64,000 nucleotides of DNA from Streptomyces monomycini (GTDB lineage: Bacteria > Actinomycetota > Actinomycetes > Streptomycetales > Streptomycetaceae). Where the stretch lies: NCBI RefSeq assembly GCF_022271435.1, contig NZ_JAFIQY010000041.1:1-64000 (forward strand), read 5' to 3'. A program made the position numbers and the translations under genes. Below, piece by piece: positions 8,976 to 17,966 of this stretch (the first letter of the stretch is position 1; each line of letters begins with the position of its first letter). A model generated the notes under the pieces. The model was not told where the DNA came from, made no database searches, and saw nothing but the letters and a program-made list of their open reading frames with translations.

Positions 8976-9895
8976 GCGTGGTTCCCGCGGAGGCGCAGGC
9001 GAAGGCGGCGGAGCAGGCGGAGGCGACGGCGGAGACGGAGACACGGGCACGGACGGCGGCACCGGCCGCGGCCGGTCCGGAGAGCGCTTCCGGGCCTGTC
9101 GCCGGGCCGGCGAGCGCTGCGGACCCGGGCACCCCGTCCGCCGCGCCCCTGGCGCCCGCCGCCCGGCTGCTGCCCGCGCTCGCCGCCGTGTACCGGGCCC
9201 AGCTGTCCCGGGCCCGGGTCGCGCGGATCCCGCTGCTGTTCGTGGCCACCTTCCAGTCCGTCGGGATCATGGTCCTGATGCGCGGTGTGGTCGACGGCGG
9301 CGACGCCGCGCGGGCCGTCGTCGCCGGCTCCAGCGTGCTGGTCGTGGCGTTCGTGGCGCTCAACCTGCTGGCCCAGTACTTCGGGCAGCTGCGCGCCAGC
9401 GGCGGGCTCGACCACTACGCCACGCTGCCGGTGCCGCCCGCCGCCGTGGTGCTCGGCGCGGCCGCCGCGTACGCCTCGTTCACCGCGCCGGGGACCGTGG
9501 TCACGGCCGTGACCGGCTGTCTGCTGTTCCAGCTGCCGATGACGAACCTCTGGGTGCTGATCGCGGTGATCCCGCTGGCCGGCGCGGCCCTCGCCGGGCT
9601 CGGCGCGGCGCTGGGCCTGCTCGCGCCGCGACCGGAACTGGCCACACTCTGCGGTCAGTTGGGCATGTCGGCAGCCCTGCTGCTGGGCGTGCTGCCGGCC
9701 GCCCGGCTGCCCGTGCCGATCTCGTACGCACGGGACCTGCTGCCGTCGACGTACGGGGTCGAGGCCCTGGCGCGCGGGTTCGACGCCCGTCCCGACTGGC
9801 TGGCGGTCCTCGTGGACCTGGGGGTCTGTGCGGCGGTCGGTGTGCTGTCGCTGGCTGTGGCGACGTGGGCGTACCGCCGGGCGGCCGTACGGTGA
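8972..9895 (+). CDS. ABC transporter permease
   Basis: This 307-residue integral membrane protein of the ABC-2 type begins with about 60 Ala/Gly/Pro-rich residues. About six hydrophobic segments follow from roughly residue 80, for example IPLLFVATFQSVGIMVLM and SVLVVAFVALNLLAQYF. It is translationally coupled to the ATPase gene (GTGA overlap) and should form the transmembrane half of the same exporter. No substrate can be inferred. Confidence 0.87.
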   Translation: MSVVPAEAQAKAAEQAEATAETETRARTAAPAAAGPESASGPVAGPASAADPGTPSAAPLAPAARLLPALAAVYRAQLSRARVARIPLLFVATFQSVGIMVLMRGVVDGGDAARAVVAGSSVLVVAFVALNLLAQYFGQLRASGGLDHYATLPVPPAAVVLGAAAAYASFTAPGTVVTAVTGCLLFQLPMTNLWVLIAVIPLAGAALAGLGAALGLLAPRPELATLCGQLGMSAALLLGVLPAARLPVPISYARDLLPSTYGVEALARGFDARPDWLAVLVDLGVCAAVGVLSLAVATWAYRRAAVR

Positions 9896-10029
9896 CGGAT
9901 CCGGCGGACGGCCCGGCGGGGCGCGGGGCCTCCGGCGGCCCCGCCGACGGTGCCGGGCAGACCGGCCGGAACCGGCCGCGCAGCCGTCCTGCCGACAGCG
10001 GCACCGCAACCACCTGGCACGATGACAGG

Positions 10030-10737
10030 GTGACCGCACCGCAGACGCCGCAGCCGCACGAGAACCAGCCGCACGACAACCGGGCGACCGAGCAGACGTA
10101 CAACCCCTGGGCCAGTGCGTCCGGGGCGACGTCCGACCATCCGACCTCCGGGGGGTCCGCCGTGCAGGACCGGGCCGAGTTCCGCCGTGAACTGCTGGAG
10201 GCCGCGCTGATCGCGCTCGTGGTGACGGTGTTCGGCGTACTGCTGGGCGCCCTGTGGGCGTGGCTGGCGCCGCACGTCCCGCTGATCGCGGACGGCAGCG
10301 GCAACGTCTACCTCAAGAACATCGAGGGCGAGGAGGCCATCGGCGGGGACGGTACGTTCATCCTGCTGGCCCTCGGCTTCGGCGTGGTGTGCGCGGCGGG
10401 CGCGTTCCTCTTCCGCCGGGGCGGGGGCATCCCGCTGGTGGTGGCGCTGGTGGTGGGCGGACTGCTCGGCTCCGTGGTGGCCTGGCGGTTCGGCATCTGG
10501 CTGGGCCCGACGTCGGACCTGGCGGAGCTCGCGAAGGAGGCCGGCAAGGGCGTCCCGTTCGACGCGCCGCTGCGCCTCCAGGCCAAGGGCGCGCTGATCG
10601 CCTGGCCGGCCGGTGCCATGATCGCGCATCTGCTGCTGACCGGACTCTTCGGCCCCCGCGACCCGGAGCCGCCGCAGCCGGAGTGGTACCCCGGAGGGCA
10701 GCAGAGCCCGCAGACCCCGCCGCCTTCGGACAGCTGA
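10030..10737 (+). CDS. DUF2567-like membrane protein
   Basis: This 235-residue protein has four hydrophobic segments, including LLEAALIALVVTVFGVLLGA and IPLVVALVVGGLLGSVVAW, with a proline-rich C-terminus. I believe it belongs to DUF2567. The start is GTG 10030, six bases after a -10-like CACGAT (10018-10023), a leaderless arrangement. A longer reading from GTG 9892, which overlaps the permease stop, is possible but would add 46 low-complexity residues. The function is unknown. Confidence 0.7.
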   Translation: MTAPQTPQPHENQPHDNRATEQTYNPWASASGATSDHPTSGGSAVQDRAEFRRELLEAALIALVVTVFGVLLGALWAWLAPHVPLIADGSGNVYLKNIEGEEAIGGDGTFILLALGFGVVCAAGAFLFRRGGGIPLVVALVVGGLLGSVVAWRFGIWLGPTSDLAELAKEAGKGVPFDAPLRLQAKGALIAWPAGAMIAHLLLTGLFGPRDPEPPQPEWYPGGQQSPQTPPPSDS

Positions 10738-10776
10738 CGGCTGACGGGGTCGCTCCGCGCGGCTCCGTCCGCTTTT

Positions 10777-10851
10777 TCAGGCGGGTCGGCGCCCGTGGTT
10801 GGCCTTGCCCTTCTTGATGCGCCACTTCCGCTTACGGGTCTTCTTCGACAT
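10777..10851 (-). CDS. Ribosomal protein bL37 homologue (24 aa)
   Basis: This very short gene encodes 24 residues, beginning MSKKTRKRKWRIKKGK and ending with ANHGRRPA. Twelve residues are Lys or Arg. The KANHGRRP end matches, from memory, the KANHGKRP end of bL37, the 24-residue large-subunit protein found in mycobacterial ribosome structures. The ribosome binding site is strong (AGGAGG at 10859-10864, seven bases from ATG 10851), which argues for real translation. It stands alone between the DUF2567 gene (convergent) and an 18-bp repeat array upstream. Automatic annotation often misses genes of this size. Confidence 0.75.
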   Translation of the reverse strand: MSKKTRKRKWRIKKGKANHGRRPA

Positions 10852-10979
10852 GGGCGTACCTCCTCCACGGGTCGTAGCGGAGGACGGAGCAGGCGTCCAG
10901 ACCCGGCGTCGTGACGGGCGGGGCGTACGGGGTGCATCCGGCCGCGCGCGGTACGGGGTACGGCGCGCGGGGCACTCCC

Positions 10980-11051
10980 AGACGCCCTGGCACGCCCAAG
11001 CGCCCCGGCATCCCCAAGCGCCCCGGCATCCCCAAGCGCCCCGACAACCCC
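10980..11051. repeat. 18-bp tandem repeat, four copies
   Basis: Four consecutive 18-base units (10980-10997, 10998-11015, 11016-11033, 11034-11051). The middle two are identical: AAGCGCCCCGGCATCCCC. Degenerate 15-16 base copies continue to about 11098. The array fills the space between the bL37-like gene and the YbaK-type gene, upstream of the former. Confidence 0.85.
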
Positions 11052-11151
11052 AGGTGCCCCGACATCCAGGCTCCCTGGCATCGAGGCATCCGGCGTCCAG
11101 GCGCCCCGGCTCGCGGCGCACGCCTACCGGCCGGCGCCGCGCCCTGCGCCC

Positions 11152-11682
11152 TCAGCCGCGCGCGATCTCCGCGAGCGTCGCCTCCGTGAGCTTCTGGAGA
11201 TCGGCGGGGGCCAGCTCGACCTCCAGGCCGCGGCGGCCGGCCGACACGCACACCGTCCCGTGCGCGGCCGCCGACGCGTCGAGCACCGTCCGCAGGCGCT
11301 TGCGCTGGCCGAGCGGGGAGATGCCGCCGCGTACGTAGCCGGTGCTGCGTTCCGCGGCGGCGGGGTCGGCCATCGTGGCGCGCTTGCCGCCGGCCGCGGC
11401 GGCCAGGGCCTTGAGGTCGAGGGAGCCGGAGACCGGTACGACGGCGACGGTCAGCGCGCCGTCCACCTCGGCGAGGAGCGTCTTGAAGACCTGGTCGGGG
11501 GAGACCCCGAGGGCTTCGGCGGCCTCCTCGCCGTACGAGGCGGCGGCCGGGTCGTGCTCGTACGCGTGGAGGGTGAAGTCGACGCCCGCCTCGGTGAGAA
11601 CGACCGTCGCCGGGGTGCCGCCGGCGCCGGCCGGCTGCTTCCCGTTCTTCGGCTGCTTGGTCCGCTTCGGCTTCTTGGACAT
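11152..11682 (-). CDS. YbaK/EbsC-type aminoacyl-tRNA deacylase
   Basis: A 176-residue protein of the YbaK/ProX-like fold, expected to hydrolyse misacylated tRNA (Cys-tRNA(Pro) in the best-known members) in the cytoplasm. Supporting segments are ATVVLTEAGVDFTLHAYEHD, DQVFKTLLAEVDG with the conserved lysine, and YVRGGISPLGQRKRLRTVLD, the family's GGxSPxG loop. A short basic N-terminal extension (MSKKPKRTKQPK) precedes the domain. ATG 11682 has GAGGCG-type pairing upstream. Substrate preference cannot be told from sequence alone. Confidence 0.88.
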   Translation of the reverse strand: MSKKPKRTKQPKNGKQPAGAGGTPATVVLTEAGVDFTLHAYEHDPAAASYGEEAAEALGVSPDQVFKTLLAEVDGALTVAVVPVSGSLDLKALAAAAGGKRATMADPAAAERSTGYVRGGISPLGQRKRLRTVLDASAAAHGTVCVSAGRRGLEVELAPADLQKLTEATLAEIARG

Positions 11683-11756
11683 GATCGTCGCGCCTCGGCT
11701 CGCTCGTAAGTCGTCGGTAGGGGTACGGGTACGGCTGCGGGGCGGTGCCCGCGCGC

Positions 11757-12578
11757 TCAGTTGGGGCTGGTCGGGTGGCGGGTCAGGTCCACCGCGGGCA
11801 GCGACGGGAGCTTACCGATCACCGCGGTCTCCTGGCGAAGGAGTTTCAGCTCCTGCGTGAGCCGGGCCGCGACGTCCGGCGCCTCCAGGAGCCGCTGCTT
11901 GGCCGGGATGTCGAGCACGGCGGCGGCCGCCACCAGGTACGACAGCACCGACGGCTCGCCGGGCAGGTCCTGACTGCCGGCGAGGGTGCGCTCGTTCGCC
12001 CAGGCCAGCCGCTTCTGGTAGGTGCGGAAGGCCCGTACGACACCGGAGGCCAGCGCGCCGGCGCCCTCGCCCTCGGTCTCCGCCAGCTCCTCCACCTCGC
12101 CCATCAGATACGGGCCCGAGGCGTCCACCGACAGCAGCCTGAAACGGGTGGTGCCGGTGGCCAGCACCTCGTATCCGGAGGCGTCGGGCCCGGAGCCGGG
12201 GGAGAGCGCCGGGTCGGCGGTGGCCTCGGCGCCCTCGTCGGAGGCGAGGGCCGAGCCGGGGGCGCCGCTCTTCTCGCGGATGGTGGCCGCGTCGGCCACG
12301 CATCCCACGGTGTGGAAGGCGCTGATCGGGTCGGGGCCGAAGCCGGCGCCGGGACCGTCGGCGGGCAGCGCGGTGCTGTCCGGCAGACCGGGGGCGGAGG
12401 GTGCCACTTCGCGGCCGTCGCGGATCGCGACGACGCCGAAACGGCGTTCGTCTTCGGGCAGGGCGAGGAGGTCGCGCATCATCGCCCGGTACCGCGCCTC
12501 GAAGACGTTGAGCGGGAGGACGAGTCCCGGGAACAACACCGAGTTCAGCGGGAAGAGCGGTAGGCGCACGGAGGTCAC
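11757..12578 (-). CDS. Lon N-terminal-domain (substrate-binding) protein
   Basis: This 273-residue protein matches the free-standing Lon substrate-binding domain: LPLFPLNSVLFPGLVLPLNVFEARYR at the very start (residues 5 on) and EVLATGTTRFRLLS in the middle. There is no AAA or protease domain, so it is not a Lon protease; the function is unknown. GTG 12578 gives the family's usual N-terminus, and longer upstream reading is G/C-rich and unsupported. An acidic, poorly conserved insert lies between the two conserved segments. Confidence 0.85.
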   Translation of the reverse strand: MTSVRLPLFPLNSVLFPGLVLPLNVFEARYRAMMRDLLALPEDERRFGVVAIRDGREVAPSAPGLPDSTALPADGPGAGFGPDPISAFHTVGCVADAATIREKSGAPGSALASDEGAEATADPALSPGSGPDASGYEVLATGTTRFRLLSVDASGPYLMGEVEELAETEGEGAGALASGVVRAFRTYQKRLAWANERTLAGSQDLPGEPSVLSYLVAAAAVLDIPAKQRLLEAPDVAARLTQELKLLRQETAVIGKLPSLPAVDLTRHPTSPN

Positions 12579-12834
12579 AGCCCGTAAGCCTAGAGCCTGT
12601 GGAGACGGGAGTGGTTCGCGGCCCGCGATCCGGGACGCGCGGGGAAGGGCGGAGTGGCCCCTCTTCCGGCGGCGTACGGCCCCGGACCGGCCTCGCGCGG
12701 GTTCCGGAGCCCGGCCCGTCCCGCGCGCCCCCACGCGCTCCCGCGCCCGCCCGCCGCAGGCCTGACGCGCCCGCCCCAGCGGCAGTGACGTGGCTGCCGT
12801 GGCAGCGGTGACCCGCCCGCCGCGGCACCCCCGG

Positions 12835-14439
12835 CTACTGCCGTCGCAGCAGCCGCGACGCGCCCGCCGCGACCGTCGTCGCCAGGACCCACCCGGCCAG
12901 GATCATCACCGCGGCGACCCACTGGGAGCCGCCGTCCGGTTTCCACGACGAGCCCTGGTAGAGATCGATCACCGGCAGCAGCAGGTCGAGGGAGTAGAGG
13001 TACGGATTCCAGGGCGGCGCCTCGCCGGGCTTGAGGGCCGGGGGCGGGGACTGGGCGAAGTACACCGTGCCGAGGGCCCACAGGATCGCCATCCACACCG
13101 CGGCCCGCCCGGGCCGGTAGCCGTACGCCACCGTCCAGTCCTGGAGGAAGCCCCACAGCTTGGCGGCCATCGGCAGCGTCTCGCGCCGCCGCCGCTGCTT
13201 GGCGAGCAGCACCTCGCGCGCGTCGGAGTCCTCGCCGCCGCTGCGCAGCGCGGTGGCCAGCATCTCGTACGGCTCCGGCGCGTACTCCGGCGTGGCGGCG
13301 GCCACCCACTCCAGCCGCCGGGACAGCGGGAAGTGGCCGCGCGGGATGAGCGTCTCGTAGTTGAAGCCCGCCATCCACAGGCCGCCGAGCCCGGGCCAGC
13401 TCGCCGCCTTGTCGACCAGGTTGACGACCCGCGCGCCGGAGAGGATGACCCGTCCGCGCTGCGGCCGCTCGCCCAGGAAGCGCAGCTCCGGCGTCTGGAT
13501 GCGGCGCAGCGACAGTTCCTGGTCGGCCTCCATGATGAAGCGGGCCTGTTCGAAGTCGACGGCGTCGCCGAAGCGGCCGTCGTCCAGCCGCATCCCGCCC
13601 TCGCACTCGAAGCGCTGCATACGGGTGCCGCGGGTGGGGGTGTGGGCGATGCCGTACGGGGGTGTGGCGGTGGTGCTGGAGAACGGCGAGCTGGCCAGGC
13701 CGGCGCCGGTCAGGTACAGGGTGCGCTCGACCGTCATCTGGGGGGCGTTCAGGGCGCGCCGCCCGTACGGGTTGCTCAGCCGGCTGCCGCGCAGGCTCAG
13801 CGACACGCCGATGGTCGCGCCGCGCAGCGACAGCTCGCCGTAGGACTCCATCATCTCGGCCTGGAGGTCCTGGGCGACGGTGAGTCCGTCCGCCATCACC
13901 GAGCGGCCCTGCCGGTCCTTGTGCACCACCGTCTGGTTGAGCAGCAGGTCCGTACCGATGTGCGCGTCCGTCAGGCGGATGCCGGAGCGGACGACGCAGC
14001 GCGGCAGGTGCAGGTCGCCTTCGGTGTGCAGCCGGGCCGCCTCGACCCGGGGAATCGCGCAGCCGACCATCCGCAGGGTGGTGAAGCGGCTCTCGGGCAG
14101 CACGACCTCGTTCTGGAAGCGGCAGTCGCGCAGCTCCACGAATGGCTTGATCGTGCCGCCCGCAAGGTCGAGAGTGTCGGTGATGTACGCACCTGCCAGT
14201 TTCAGCGCGGAGACCCGTCCGGGCTGTGCGGGCGGCCCTTCCAGCAGCAGGAGCGCGACGATCCGGGCGCGCACCCGCCGCTCCGGGCCCCACCGGAACT
14301 GCCCGTGCGGGTCGTCCCTGGCGGGGTCGCCGGTGCGAAGGTCGCAGGTGCTGCCGTTGCGGAATGCCTGCCACAGGCTCCACTCGGCAGGGTTCAGCAT
14401 CAGCGCCGCGGGTGCGTCGCCCTCTTCCGGCGTGGTCAC
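12835..14439 (-). CDS. Membrane protein with repetitive beta-type domain
   Basis: This 534-residue protein has a long N-terminal region of strand-like repeats (LKLAGAYITDTLDLAGG, LSLRGATIGVSLSLRG, RVILSGARVVNLVDKAASW), suggestive of a pentapeptide- or beta-helix-like fold. The C-terminus has two membrane segments (AAVWMAILWALGTVYFA and WVAAVMILAGWVLATTV). Homologues are, I think, often labelled oxidoreductase, but no cofactor motif is visible. GTG 14439 follows a GGAAGG-like site. It is divergent from the histidine operon. Confidence 0.75.
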   Translation of the reverse strand: MTTPEEGDAPAALMLNPAEWSLWQAFRNGSTCDLRTGDPARDDPHGQFRWGPERRVRARIVALLLLEGPPAQPGRVSALKLAGAYITDTLDLAGGTIKPFVELRDCRFQNEVVLPESRFTTLRMVGCAIPRVEAARLHTEGDLHLPRCVVRSGIRLTDAHIGTDLLLNQTVVHKDRQGRSVMADGLTVAQDLQAEMMESYGELSLRGATIGVSLSLRGSRLSNPYGRRALNAPQMTVERTLYLTGAGLASSPFSSTTATPPYGIAHTPTRGTRMQRFECEGGMRLDDGRFGDAVDFEQARFIMEADQELSLRRIQTPELRFLGERPQRGRVILSGARVVNLVDKAASWPGLGGLWMAGFNYETLIPRGHFPLSRRLEWVAAATPEYAPEPYEMLATALRSGGEDSDAREVLLAKQRRRRETLPMAAKLWGFLQDWTVAYGYRPGRAAVWMAILWALGTVYFAQSPPPALKPGEAPPWNPYLYSLDLLLPVIDLYQGSSWKPDGGSQWVAAVMILAGWVLATTVAAGASRLLRRQ

Positions 14440-14768
14440 CGTGCCTTCCCCCTTTCCCCGCTCCCCCGAGCGGGTCCGTACGGTCCCGCGTGTGCGGGGC
14501 GCGCGTCCAACCGTTTCTGCGCGCCGCCCGTCCGCTGCCGCGTGCCGTGTCCGCCCCCCCCCGTGCGTCCTCCCCGTCACTCCGCACGCCCGTACGAACC
14601 ACATGCCCGCTGCGTGACCGTGTGAACACGTAAAGTGAGGAATGGTTCGAGACGGTCCGGCGGCGCGCCGAGGCTCGCGGCCCGACGGGCCCCGTGCGGG
14701 CCCGGTGCTGTGTATCACCGACTGATACGGGCGCTCGGGCGCGGGAACGGGTCTGAGACACTGGAGGG
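14440..14768. other. Divergent intergenic region before hisD
   Basis: This 329-base region separates the membrane protein gene (minus) from hisD. The hisD-proximal end has a -10-like GACACT (14757-14762), six bases before the GTG, consistent with a leaderless hisD transcript. No attenuator, T-box or histidine-rich leader peptide was seen. Confidence 0.5.
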
Positions 14769-16091
14769 GTGATCTCCCGAATCGATCTGCGCGGTGACGC
14801 CCTCCCCGAGGGCGGCGCCCTGCGCGACCTGCTGCCCCGTGCCGAGTTCGACGTGGAAGCCGCCCTGGAGAAGGTGCGGCCCATCTGCGAGGACGTGCGC
14901 CATCGTGGGACGGCCGCGCTGATCGAGTACGCCCATCGGTTCGACGGGGTGGCCATCGAGCGCGTACGCGTGCCCGTGGAAGCGCTTCAGCGGGCGCTCG
15001 CGGAGCTGGACCCGGCCGTCCGGGCCGCCCTGGAGGAGTCGATCCGGCGCGCCCGGATCGTCCACCGCGAACAGCGCCGCACGGACGTCACCACCAAGGT
15101 CGTCCCCGGCGGCACGGTCACCGAGCGCTGGGTCCCGGTCGAGCGCGTCGGCCTGTATGTACCCGGTGGCCTGGCGGTTTACCCGTCCTCCGTGGTCATG
15201 AACGTGGTTCCGGCCCAGGAGGCGGGCGTCGAAGGCGTCGCCGTCACCTCCCCGCCGCAGGCGGAGTTCGGCGGCCTGCCGCACCCGACCATCCTCGCCG
15301 CCTGCGCCCTGCTCGGCGTGGACGAGGTGTACGCGGCCGGCGGCGCCCAGGCGATCGCCATGTTCGCGTACGGCACCGAGGAGTGCCGCCCGGTCAACCT
15401 GGTCACCGGCCCCGGCAACATCTACGTCGCCGCCGCCAAGCGCCTGCTCAAGGGCCGGATCGGCATCGACGCCGAGGCCGGGCCCACCGAGATCGCGGTC
15501 CTCGCGGACGCCACCGCCGACGCCGCGCACGTCGCCGCCGACCTGATCAGCCAGGCCGAGCACGACACGCTGGCCGCCGCCGTCCTGGTCACCGACTCGG
15601 CCGAACTGGCCGCCGCCGTCGAGACCGAGCTGAAGACCCAGGTGGCCGCGACGAAGCACACCGAGCGGATCAGCACCGCGCTGGCCGGCCGGCAGTCCGC
15701 GATCGTGCTGGTGGACGGCGTGGACGAGGGCCTGAAGGTCGTCGACGCGTACGGCGCCGAACACCTGGAGATCCAGACCGCCGACGCCTCCGCCGTCGCC
15801 GCCCGGGTCCGCAACGCCGGTGCGGTCTTCGTCGGTCCGTACGCGCCCGTCTCGCTCGGCGACTACTGCGCCGGCTCCAACCACGTCCTGCCCACCGGCG
15901 GCTGCGCCTGCCACTCCTCGGGCCTGTCCGTCCAGTCGTTCCTGCGCGGCATCCACGTCGTGGACTACAGCCGCGACGCGCTGGCCGAGGTCGCCCACCA
16001 CGTGGTGACCCTCGCCGAGGCCGAGGACCTCCCGGCCCACGGCGCCGCGCTGAAGGCCAGGTTCGACTGGAAGGTCCCGCAGGGCAAGTGA
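14769..16091 (+). CDS. hisD: Histidinol dehydrogenase
   Basis: Last two steps of histidine synthesis: NAD-dependent, zinc-dependent oxidation of histidinol to histidine, cytoplasmic. The 440-residue protein has the family patterns VGLYVPGGLAVYPSSVVMN, GTEECRPVNLVTGPGNIYV, DAEAGPTEIAVLAD and SQAEHDTLAAAVLVT, plus the C-terminal FLRGIHVVDYS. It is first in an operon whose successive genes overlap by four bases. GGAGG at 14763-14767 is too close to the GTG for a normal Shine-Dalgarno, and a -10-like GACACT lies six bases upstream, so the mRNA may be leaderless. Confidence 0.97.
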   Translation: MISRIDLRGDALPEGGALRDLLPRAEFDVEAALEKVRPICEDVRHRGTAALIEYAHRFDGVAIERVRVPVEALQRALAELDPAVRAALEESIRRARIVHREQRRTDVTTKVVPGGTVTERWVPVERVGLYVPGGLAVYPSSVVMNVVPAQEAGVEGVAVTSPPQAEFGGLPHPTILAACALLGVDEVYAAGGAQAIAMFAYGTEECRPVNLVTGPGNIYVAAAKRLLKGRIGIDAEAGPTEIAVLADATADAAHVAADLISQAEHDTLAAAVLVTDSAELAAAVETELKTQVAATKHTERISTALAGRQSAIVLVDGVDEGLKVVDAYGAEHLEIQTADASAVAARVRNAGAVFVGPYAPVSLGDYCAGSNHVLPTGGCACHSSGLSVQSFLRGIHVVDYSRDALAEVAHHVVTLAEAEDLPAHGAALKARFDWKVPQGK

Positions 16092-17215
16092 GCGAGCACG
16101 TGACGAAGATCGACGACCTCCCCATCCGGGACGAGCTGCGCGGCAAGTCCCCGTACGGCGCGCCCCAGCTGGACGTCCCCGTACGCCTGAACACCAACGA
16201 GAACCCGTACCCGCTGCCCGAGCCGCTGGTACGGCGGATCGCCGAGCGGGTCACCGAGGCCGCCCGCGAGCTGAACCGCTACCCCGACCGGGACGCGGTG
16301 GAGCTGCGCACCGAACTGGCCGCCTACCTGACGCGCACCGGCGGCCACGAGGTCACCGCGGCCCACGTCTGGGCCGCCAACGGCTCCAACGAGGTCATCC
16401 AGCAGCTGCTCCAGACCTTCGGCGGACCGGGCCGCACCGCCATCGGCTTCGAGCCGTCGTACTCCATGCACGGCCTGATCTCGCGCGGCACCGGCACCGG
16501 CTGGATCTCCGGCCCGCGCAACGACGACTTCACCATCGACGTCGAGGCGGCCGTGGCGGCCATCGGCGAGCAGCGGCCCGACGTGGTCTTCGTCTGCTCG
16601 CCCAACAACCCCACCGGCACCGCCGTCGCCGCCGAAACGGTCCTCGCGCTGTACGAGGCCGCGCAGGCCGCCCGCGCGGACACCGGCGGCGCACTGGTCG
16701 TCGTGGACGAGGCGTACGGCGAGTTCAGCCACCGCCCCTCGCTGCTCCCGCTGATCGAGGGCCGCCCCAACCTGGTCGTCTCGCGCACCATGTCCAAGGC
16801 GTTCGGTGCCGCCGGGCTGCGCCTCGGCTACCTGGCCGCCGATCCGGCCGTGGTCGACGCCGTCCAGCTCGTCCGCCTGCCGTACCACCTCTCGTCCGTC
16901 ACCCAGGCCACCGCGCTCGCCGCCCTGGAGCACACCGACACGCTCCTCAAGTACGTCGACCAGCTCAAGACCGAGCGCGACCGGCTGGTGGACGAGCTGC
17001 GCGCGGCCGGCTGCGAGGTGGTCGACTCCGACGCCAACTTCGTCCAGTTCGGCTCGTTCGAGGACCAGCACGCCTTCTGGCAGGCGCTCCTCGACCACGG
17101 CGTCCTGGTCCGGGACAACGGCGTGCCGGGCTGGCTGCGGGTCACCGCGGGAACTCCCGCCGAGAACGACGCGTTCCTCGACGCGGTCCGTGCAGTACTG
17201 AAGGAGAACCGATGA
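16088..17215 (+). CDS. hisC: Histidinol-phosphate aminotransferase
   Basis: PLP-dependent class II aminotransferase making histidinol phosphate from imidazole acetol phosphate and glutamate. The 375-residue protein shows LNTNENPYPLPEP near the start, CSPNNPTGTAV, VVVDEAYGEF and SRTMSKAFGAAGLRLGY, in which the SK lysine binds PLP. GTG 16088 overlaps the hisD stop by four bases; GTG 16100 is a possible alternative four codons in. Confidence 0.96.
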   Translation: MSEHVTKIDDLPIRDELRGKSPYGAPQLDVPVRLNTNENPYPLPEPLVRRIAERVTEAARELNRYPDRDAVELRTELAAYLTRTGGHEVTAAHVWAANGSNEVIQQLLQTFGGPGRTAIGFEPSYSMHGLISRGTGTGWISGPRNDDFTIDVEAAVAAIGEQRPDVVFVCSPNNPTGTAVAAETVLALYEAAQAARADTGGALVVVDEAYGEFSHRPSLLPLIEGRPNLVVSRTMSKAFGAAGLRLGYLAADPAVVDAVQLVRLPYHLSSVTQATALAALEHTDTLLKYVDQLKTERDRLVDELRAAGCEVVDSDANFVQFGSFEDQHAFWQALLDHGVLVRDNGVPGWLRVTAGTPAENDAFLDAVRAVLKENR

Positions 17216-17805
17216 ACCGCGTTGGGCGCGTGGAGCGCACCACGAAGGAGACCTCGGTGCTGGTCGAGATCGATCTCGACGGCACCGGGCAGGTCGAGGT
17301 GTCGACAGGCGTCGGCTTCTACGACCACATGCTCGACCAGCTCGGCCGGCACGGCCTGTTCGACCTCAAGGTCAAGACCGACGGCGACCTGCACATCGAC
17401 ACCCACCACACCATCGAGGACACCGCCCTCGCGCTGGGCGCCGCCTTCAAGCAGGCCCTCGGCGACAAGGTCGGCATCTACCGCTTCGGCAACTGCACCG
17501 TCCCGCTGGACGAGTCGCTGGCCCAGGTGACCGTCGATCTCTCCGGCCGCCCCTACCTGGTGCACACCGAGCCGGAGAACATCGCGCCGATGATCGGCAC
17601 GTACGACACGACGATGACCCGGCACATCCTGGAGTCCTTCGTCGCGCAGGCGCAGATCGCCCTGCACGTCCACGTCCCGTACGGGCGCAACGCCCACCAC
17701 ATCGTGGAGTGCCAGTTCAAGGCGCTGGCCCGCGCGCTGCGCTACGCCAGCGAGCGCGACCCGCGCGCCGCCGGCATCCTCCCGTCCACCAAGGGAGCGC
17801 TGTGA
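17212..17805 (+). CDS. hisB: Imidazoleglycerol-phosphate dehydratase
   Basis: Dehydrates imidazole glycerol phosphate to imidazole acetol phosphate. The 197-residue single-domain protein (no phosphatase domain, as in actinobacteria) has the two metal-binding histidine motifs DTHHTIED and GRNAHHIVE, plus GFYDHMLDQLGRHG. ATG 17212 overlaps the hisC stop by four bases. Confidence 0.97.
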   Translation: MNRVGRVERTTKETSVLVEIDLDGTGQVEVSTGVGFYDHMLDQLGRHGLFDLKVKTDGDLHIDTHHTIEDTALALGAAFKQALGDKVGIYRFGNCTVPLDESLAQVTVDLSGRPYLVHTEPENIAPMIGTYDTTMTRHILESFVAQAQIALHVHVPYGRNAHHIVECQFKALARALRYASERDPRAAGILPSTKGAL

Positions 17806-17966
17806 ACGGCCTGTCCACCGTCTTCATCGTCCTCGGCCTCTTCCTGCTCGGCGGGCTCTACTCCTTCTGGAAGCAGGGGATGGGCAAGAGCGTGCTCGTC
17901 CTGCTGGGCATCGGCTCGGCCATGTGCCTGGTCGCCGGCGTTCTCCGTCTGGATGTGTGGAATTGA
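17802..17966 (+). CDS. Small membrane protein in the his operon
   Basis: A 54-residue protein with two predicted membrane segments (STVFIVLGLFLLGGLYSFW and SVLVLLGIGSAMCLVAGVL) separated by KQGMGK. GTG 17802 overlaps hisB by four bases, and its stop overlaps the next gene by four bases, so it is translationally coupled on both sides. It has no recognised family. Its position suggests co-expression with histidine synthesis rather than a catalytic role. Confidence 0.8.
   Translation: MNGLSTVFIVLGLFLLGGLYSFWKQGMGKSVLVLLGIGSAMCLVAGVLRLDVWN

Noticed and set aside
9892..10029. N-terminal extension of the DUF2567-like gene from GTG 9892
   Set aside because: It would overlap the permease stop neatly, but the 46 added residues are low-complexity and a leaderless start at 10030 is better supported.
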